NCBI GenBank assembly: GCA_964573505.1
Contig: CAZNMS010000351.1
Location: forward strand, 1-9,292
Source of the DNA: AM-0621 sp964573505
Lineage (GTDB): Bacteria > Planctomycetota > Planctomycetia > Planctomycetales > Planctomycetaceae
Direction of reading: 5' to 3'
DNA length: 9,292 nucleotides
The notes below the pieces were generated by a model. The model had not been told where the DNA came from and did no database searches. It worked only from the letters and a program-made list of their open reading frames with translations. Both the position numbers and the translations under genes were made by a program. Shown here in pieces: positions 6,301-9,292 of this stretch; position 1 is the stretch's first letter, and the number at the start of each line of letters is the position of its first letter.

Positions 6301-9292
6301 CATTCTGACGGGCGCCAGCACCTTCACGAGCCTCTTCACCGTCACTGCGGGCACGCTGCTGCTCAATGGCTCGATCGTGAACGGCACGAACGCGACCGAC
6401 CTCATCATTCAGAGCACTGCTTCGTTCGGCGGCAGCGGCACAACAGCGGGCGCGGCGAGCATCGCTTCGGGAGCGACCGTCAATCCGGGACCGACGCTCG
6501 CAACAACGGGCATTCTCGGAGTCGGCGGGATCACCTTCGCCGCGGGTTCGACCTACGCACCGAACATCAACGGGGCGACCGCCGGAACGACCTACGATCA
6601 GCTCGATGTCACCGGCGCAGTCACTCTCGGCGACGCCACCTTCAGCCCGACACTCGGCTATGTCCCGAGTAACAACGATTCCTTCATCCTCATCAAGAAC
6701 GACGGAGTCGATCCTGTGAGCGGCACGTTCAACGGACTGCCGGAAGGCTCCGTCGTCACGCTCGGCGGCACGAAGTTCCTTCTGAGTTACGTCGGCGGAA
6801 CGGGCAACGACGTCACGCTGACGGCGGACACTCTCGCTCCGGCACTGACCGCGTTCTCGCGCTTCAATCCCGCGACGAGCCCCACAAACGCCGACACGCT
6901 CATCTTCCGCGCGACCTTCAGCGAGCCCGTGCTGAACGTCGGCGCGACTGACTTCACGGTCAACAGCACGTCGACAGCAACGATCACCGGCTTCTCAACG
7001 ATCAGCAGCACCATTTACGAGATCACCGTTTCCGGCGGAGATCTCGCCTCGTTCAACGGAACGGTCGGACTCAACCTCTCCCTCGCGACCGACATCACTG
7101 ACCTCGTTGCAACCCCGATCACCGTCGCCGAACCCGCGACCGACGAGACTTATCTCGTCGATAACTCGGCCCCGAGCACGACGTCGTTCACTCGTCTCAC
7201 GCCCGCAACGAGCCCGACGAATGCCGACACGCTCGTCTTCCTCGCGACCTTCAACGAAGGCGTTTTGAATGTCAGCACCGGCGACTTCAAAGTGAATGGC
7301 ACAACGACGGCCACTGTGACTTCGGTCGCGCCGATGACGTCGCAGCACTACATCGTGACGGTCAGTGGCGGCGATCTCGCGGGCTTCAACGGTACGGTCG
7401 GCCTCGACTTCGATGCGGCTCAGAACATCACCGACCTCGCGGGCAACGCTCTGCCGACGACCGAGCCTGCGATCGACGAGACCTTTGTTGTCGACAACAC
7501 CGCTCCGACGATCCTCTCCTTCGCGCGTTTCAATCCGCTGACGAGCCCGACAAACGCTGACTCGCTCGTCTTCCGAGCAACCTTCAGTGAGAGCGTTGCG
7601 AACGTTGACTCTGCGGACTTCGCGATCAACAGCACGACGACGGCGACGATCACTGCCTTCTCGCAAATCAGCGGCAGCATCTACGAGATCACCGTCAGCG
7701 GCGGAGATCTTGCGAGCTTCAACGGGACGGTCGGGCTCAACGTCTCGAACTTCCAGAACATCACCGATCTCGCCGCCAATGTGTTCGTCACTGCCGAACC
7801 GGCGATTGATCAAACCTATGTCGTCGACAACACCGTCCCGACGTTGAACTCCTTCACCCGCTTCAATCCGCTGACGAGCCCGACAAGCGCCGACTCACTC
7901 GTCTTCCGCGCGACCTTCAATGAAGACGTTGTGAATGTCACTCCGGGAGACTTCGTCATCACCGGCGGCACGACGGCAACGATCACGCTCATTCTTCCCG
8001 CGAGCAGCAGCATCTATGAGATCTATGTGAGCGGCGGCGATCTCGCGTCATTCAATGGCACGGTCGGACTCGATCTTGCAGTCGCTCAGAACATTGAGGA
8101 TCTCGCGGGCAATGCACTGCCGACCGTCGAACCCGCGACCGATGAGACTTACGTCGTCGACAACACCGCGCCGATCTTCAACTCGATCACGCGCTTCAAT
8201 CCCGCAACGAGCCCGACAAACGCCGACTCGCTCGTCTTCCGAGCGACCTTCAATGAAGGCGTTACGAACGTCGACGCGACTGACTTCCTCATCAACAGCA
8301 CGACGACCGCAACGGTCACGCTCGTTACTCCGGTCAGTAGCAGCGTCTACGAGATCACGGTCAGCGGCGGCGATCTTGCGTCGTTCAACGGACTCGTCGG
8401 ACTCGATCTGCGCGGCACGCAGAACATCACCGATCTCGGCGGCAACGCGCTGCCGAACGGCGAACCGCCAATCGACGAGACCTATCTCGTCGACAACACC
8501 GCTCCGATCTTCAACTCGTTCACGCGCTTCAATCCGGCAACGAGCCCGACAAACGCCGACACTCTCATCTTCCGCGCGACCTTCAACGAAGGCGTCGCGA
8601 ACGTCGACTCTGCTGACTTCCTCGTGAACAGCACATCGACCGCGACGATCACCGGCGTCGCTCAGATCAGCAGCAGCATTTACGAGATCACCGTCAGCGG
8701 CGGAGATCTCGCGTCGTTCAACGGGACGGTCGGACTCGATCTTCGTGGCACGCAGAACATCACCGATCTCGCGGGCAACGCGCTGCCGAATGGCGAACCC
8801 GCAACCGACGAGACTTACGTCGTCGACAACATCGTGCCGATCTTCTCGTCCTTTACGCGCTTCAACCCGGCAACGAGTCCGACAAATGCGGACTCACTCA
8901 TCTTCCGAGCGACTTTCAATGAAGGTGTTGCGAACGTCGACGCAACCGACTTCCTCGTCAACAGCACGACGACAGCAACGATCACGCTCGTCACTCCGAT
9001 CAGCAGCACGATCTACGAGATCACCGTCAGCGGCGGCGATCTTGCATCCTTCAACGGCACGGTCGGACTCGATCTTGCCGGAACGCAGAACATCACCGAC
9101 CTCTCGGGCAACGCGCTGCCGAACGCCGAACCGGCGATCGACGAAACCTACGTCGTCGACAACACCGCCCCCGTCTTCAACTCGTTCACGCGTTTCACTC
9201 CCGCAACGAGACCGACGAACGCCGACACGCTCATCTTCCGAGCGACCTTCAAGGAAGGCGTTGCGAACGTAGATGCTGCTGACTTCCTCGTG
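3371..9292 (+). CDS. Giant planctomycete surface protein: PATR-like beta repeats plus Ig-like tandem repeats, 3' partial
   Basis: The frame is open from ATG 3371 to the window end without a stop (1974 codons). This start gives the N-terminus MLGISWSQWFQQ, an Arg-rich stretch and LENRSLLAA (46-54), the motif pattern of large planctomycete extracellular proteins (compare Pfam Planc_extracel). No ordinary hydrophobic signal peptide is visible. Residues about 55-390 are beta-rich, with GSGDDVINL (255-263), an acidic Gly-Asp patch that could bind calcium. Five PATR-like repeats follow between about 390 and 1000 (for example KTGTGTQTLSGANTY and KTGAGTLILTG), then their usual closing segment (about 1040-1152; YDQLDVTGAVTL, GTGNDVTLTA). 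From 1153 come 111-residue Ig-like repeats. The visible part has no cysteine and little Lys. PATR repeats elsewhere form beta-helices in autotransporters; the C-terminus, and so any barrel or anchor, lies outside the window. The role is inferred as adhesion, matrix or cell-envelope structure. The long spacer argues for its own promoter. Confidence 0.9.
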   Translation, partial: MLGISWSQWFQQSVASTHRLRGLRRPFRGLQVGRFQRRTSAAIELLENRSLLAATLTATLGSSDNLVITDAEGTQDNSLTISRVGNDIVISDATQQFVGSTIPGAVLSNGDLTITIPAASIGGTQIIVDALDGSDSLTVDLTTDLGFDVSYDGGSGTSDDLTLTGGSVTSVTHTLINASAGSVAVDTGITRNISYTGLEPITDNLNATNRIFTFTGGAETITLTDAAGANMTIDSTLGESITFPNPTNSLTINAGSGDDVINLNSFDATFNASLFVNGDASTDTVNVNANLALTGSAALTIDSDAIDIGAFTVSTVDGNQTYNGALSLSGSTLSTSGTGAVTLGGGVTVNGGAVSMIAGKLDLNSATRTFTVNDVASGDDLIVSAVVSNGGLIKAGVGDMLLSASNTFAGATGISDGVLALSNNNALGSTTGVTATATATGGIGIRGSRVELRNVTIAGVPLTLNSTAAGDMRSGLVTTTAGTNTWTGAVTVQGDGTTYFAAGDSAGENLVVSGNVTGVGFTGTHKIRSMTLTGLGSGTLDGTIDLGANGIFFKDDANNWTLNSTGNNWNTTQVARGTLTLGATDALATTARVQMGDATAFDAKLILNGFNQRTGSVVKVGASTGTVRIVNGSATAVIYTIDTASTADYSGFFGGPGTNENNLSIVKTGTGTQTLSGANTYFGTTTINAGTLATSSNSANIGDGSSTNTLIFTGGILSMGGFTSPVTRSVLFTADAIIRDIGANNTIQGQITGPGGLTKRDAGVLTLSNATNTFGGVGKTITLEGGTISVPSDAALGDTSNGIVFNGSGIPALRLTGTTTTNRSATLTQAGRLEPLTGTSLTMNGLITGAGNLHLGRFGGGMTVTLTNGSNSYTGITNLEFGTLIVTADHALGSAANRTTAVTGTVIDLQNVTYNTAETIELSNATLQVSTGTSYLAGGVTLNTPTPVFDTPTGTELTIAGAVTGSQNATKTGAGTLILTGASTFTSLFTVTAGTLLLNGSIVNGTNATDLIIQSTASFGGSGTTAGAASIASGATVNPGPTLATTGILGVGGITFAAGSTYAPNINGATAGTTYDQLDVTGAVTLGDATFSPTLGYVPSNNDSFILIKNDGVDPVSGTFNGLPEGSVVTLGGTKFLLSYVGGTGNDVTLTADTLAPALTAFSRFNPATSPTNADTLIFRATFSEPVLNVGATDFTVNSTSTATITGFSTISSTIYEITVSGGDLASFNGTVGLNLSLATDITDLVATPITVAEPATDETYLVDNSAPSTTSFTRLTPATSPTNADTLVFLATFNEGVLNVSTGDFKVNGTTTATVTSVAPMTSQHYIVTVSGGDLAGFNGTVGLDFDAAQNITDLAGNALPTTEPAIDETFVVDNTAPTILSFARFNPLTSPTNADSLVFRATFSESVANVDSADFAINSTTTATITAFSQISGSIYEITVSGGDLASFNGTVGLNVSNFQNITDLAANVFVTAEPAIDQTYVVDNTVPTLNSFTRFNPLTSPTSADSLVFRATFNEDVVNVTPGDFVITGGTTATITLILPASSSIYEIYVSGGDLASFNGTVGLDLAVAQNIEDLAGNALPTVEPATDETYVVDNTAPIFNSITRFNPATSPTNADSLVFRATFNEGVTNVDATDFLINSTTTATVTLVTPVSSSVYEITVSGGDLASFNGLVGLDLRGTQNITDLGGNALPNGEPPIDETYLVDNTAPIFNSFTRFNPATSPTNADTLIFRATFNEGVANVDSADFLVNSTSTATITGVAQISSSIYEITVSGGDLASFNGTVGLDLRGTQNITDLAGNALPNGEPATDETYVVDNIVPIFSSFTRFNPATSPTNADSLIFRATFNEGVANVDATDFLVNSTTTATITLVTPISSTIYEITVSGGDLASFNGTVGLDLAGTQNITDLSGNALPNAEPAIDETYVVDNTAPVFNSFTRFTPATRPTNADTLIFRATFKEGVANVDAADFLV
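4538..6826 (+). repeat. PATR-like (autotransporter-associated beta strand) repeat cluster inside the giant gene
   Basis: Five degenerate units share the pattern K-x-G-x-G-x-L-x-L-S-x-x-N-T-F/Y-x-G-x-T-x-(7)-G-T-L. Approximate positions are 4538-4654 (GGLIKAGVGDMLLSASNTF), 5357-5458 (IVKTGTGTQTLSGANTY), 5633-5761 (GGLTKRDAGVLTLS), 5915-6057 (NSYTGITNLEFGTLIV, the most divergent) and 6272-6370 (KTGAGTLILTGASTF). The stretch 6490-6826 matches the segment that usually closes such arrays, including YDQLDVTGAVTL, DSFILIKNDG, GTFNGLPEG and GTGNDVTLTA. In known proteins these repeats build parallel beta-helix stalks. Confidence 0.8.
6827..9292 (+). repeat. Tandem Ig-like repeats, exact 333-bp (111-residue) period, 7.4 units
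   Basis: Units start at 6827, 7160, 7493, 7826, 8159, 8492 and 8825, and a partial one at 9158; every step is exactly 333 bp, without indels. The consensus opens DNTAPxxxSFTRFNPxTSP, continues with TNADxLxFRATFNEGVxNV, then xxDFxVNSTTTATIT, and ends with YEITVSGGDLASFNG, TVGLDL, QNITDLAGNALP and EPAxDETYVV. The ATFNEGV...DF and VSGG patterns resemble bacterial Ig-like domains of surface proteins. Unit 1 is the most divergent at its start (DTLAP, ATFSEPV), and unit 2 differs most in the middle. Unit 8 shows TRPTNAD and FKEGV where the others have TSPTNAD or TSPTSAD and FN/SE. The array continues past the window. Confidence 0.92.

Noticed and set aside
6995..7813. Long open frame of 272 codons on the minus strand
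   Set aside because: It lies wholly inside the tandem-repeat region of the giant gene, repeats with the same 333-bp period, and encodes a low-complexity Arg/Asp/Val-rich product. It follows from codon bias on the coding strand.
8055..9272. Two + strand open frames (8055-8627 and 8745-9272) encoding Ser/Arg/Thr-rich products
   Set aside because: Out-of-frame readings of the Ig-like repeats with periodic composition; the in-frame giant protein explains the region fully.
8159..9292. Two-unit (666-bp) higher-order repeat in units 5-8
   Set aside because: Some variants alternate, but by hand count units 6 and 7 (about 15 differences) are closer than units 5 and 7 (about 17), so a clean dimer repeat is not supported.

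Overview
The window looks like chromosomal DNA of a planctomycete (phylum Planctomycetota). Two independent signs support this. One gene carries a planctomycete-type cytochrome c domain (PSCyt1) fused to a WD40 propeller. Another begins with the LENRSLLAA-type N-terminal motif typical of large planctomycete extracellular proteins. The spacers are rich in small GC-rich palindromes. All genes I can support lie on the + strand.

Layout. (1) 1-929: the 3' part of a class 3 lipase gene, cut by the left edge, with the whole Ser-Asp-His triad visible and a C-terminal extension. (2) 930-1319: a spacer with a nested palindromic element (1154-1244) and a GC hairpin (1247-1261). (3) 1320-2753: a complete exported c-type cytochrome/WD40 protein. 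(4) 2754-3370: a 617-bp spacer with two further pairs of palindromes (2825-2887, 3005-3049) and, just before the next gene, a compact leader (3303-3382) with a palindrome, a hairpin over the likely ribosome binding site and a short direct repeat. (5) 3371-9292: the first 1974 codons of a giant secreted or surface protein that runs off the right edge.

The giant protein is modular. It has a planctomycete N-terminal motif, a beta-rich region with a GSGDDVINL patch, five autotransporter-associated beta-strand (PATR-like) repeats with their usual closing segment, and then Ig-like tandem repeats of exactly 111 residues (333 bp). Seven units are complete and an eighth is cut by the window end. It has no cysteine in the visible part and is rich in Thr, Ser, Gly, Ala, Asn and Asp, as expected of an extracellular adhesin or matrix protein.

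The three genes share a direction, but the spacers between them are long (390 and 617 bp) and full of palindromes, so I do not read them as an operon. A lipase, an exported cytochrome and a surface protein would all act outside the cytoplasm, but the sequence shows no direct functional link. I do not see a clear new defence or mobile system. The points most worth a second look are the REP/BIME-like paired palindromes (one pair with a compensatory base change), the leader of the giant gene, and the indel-free 333-bp repeat array.
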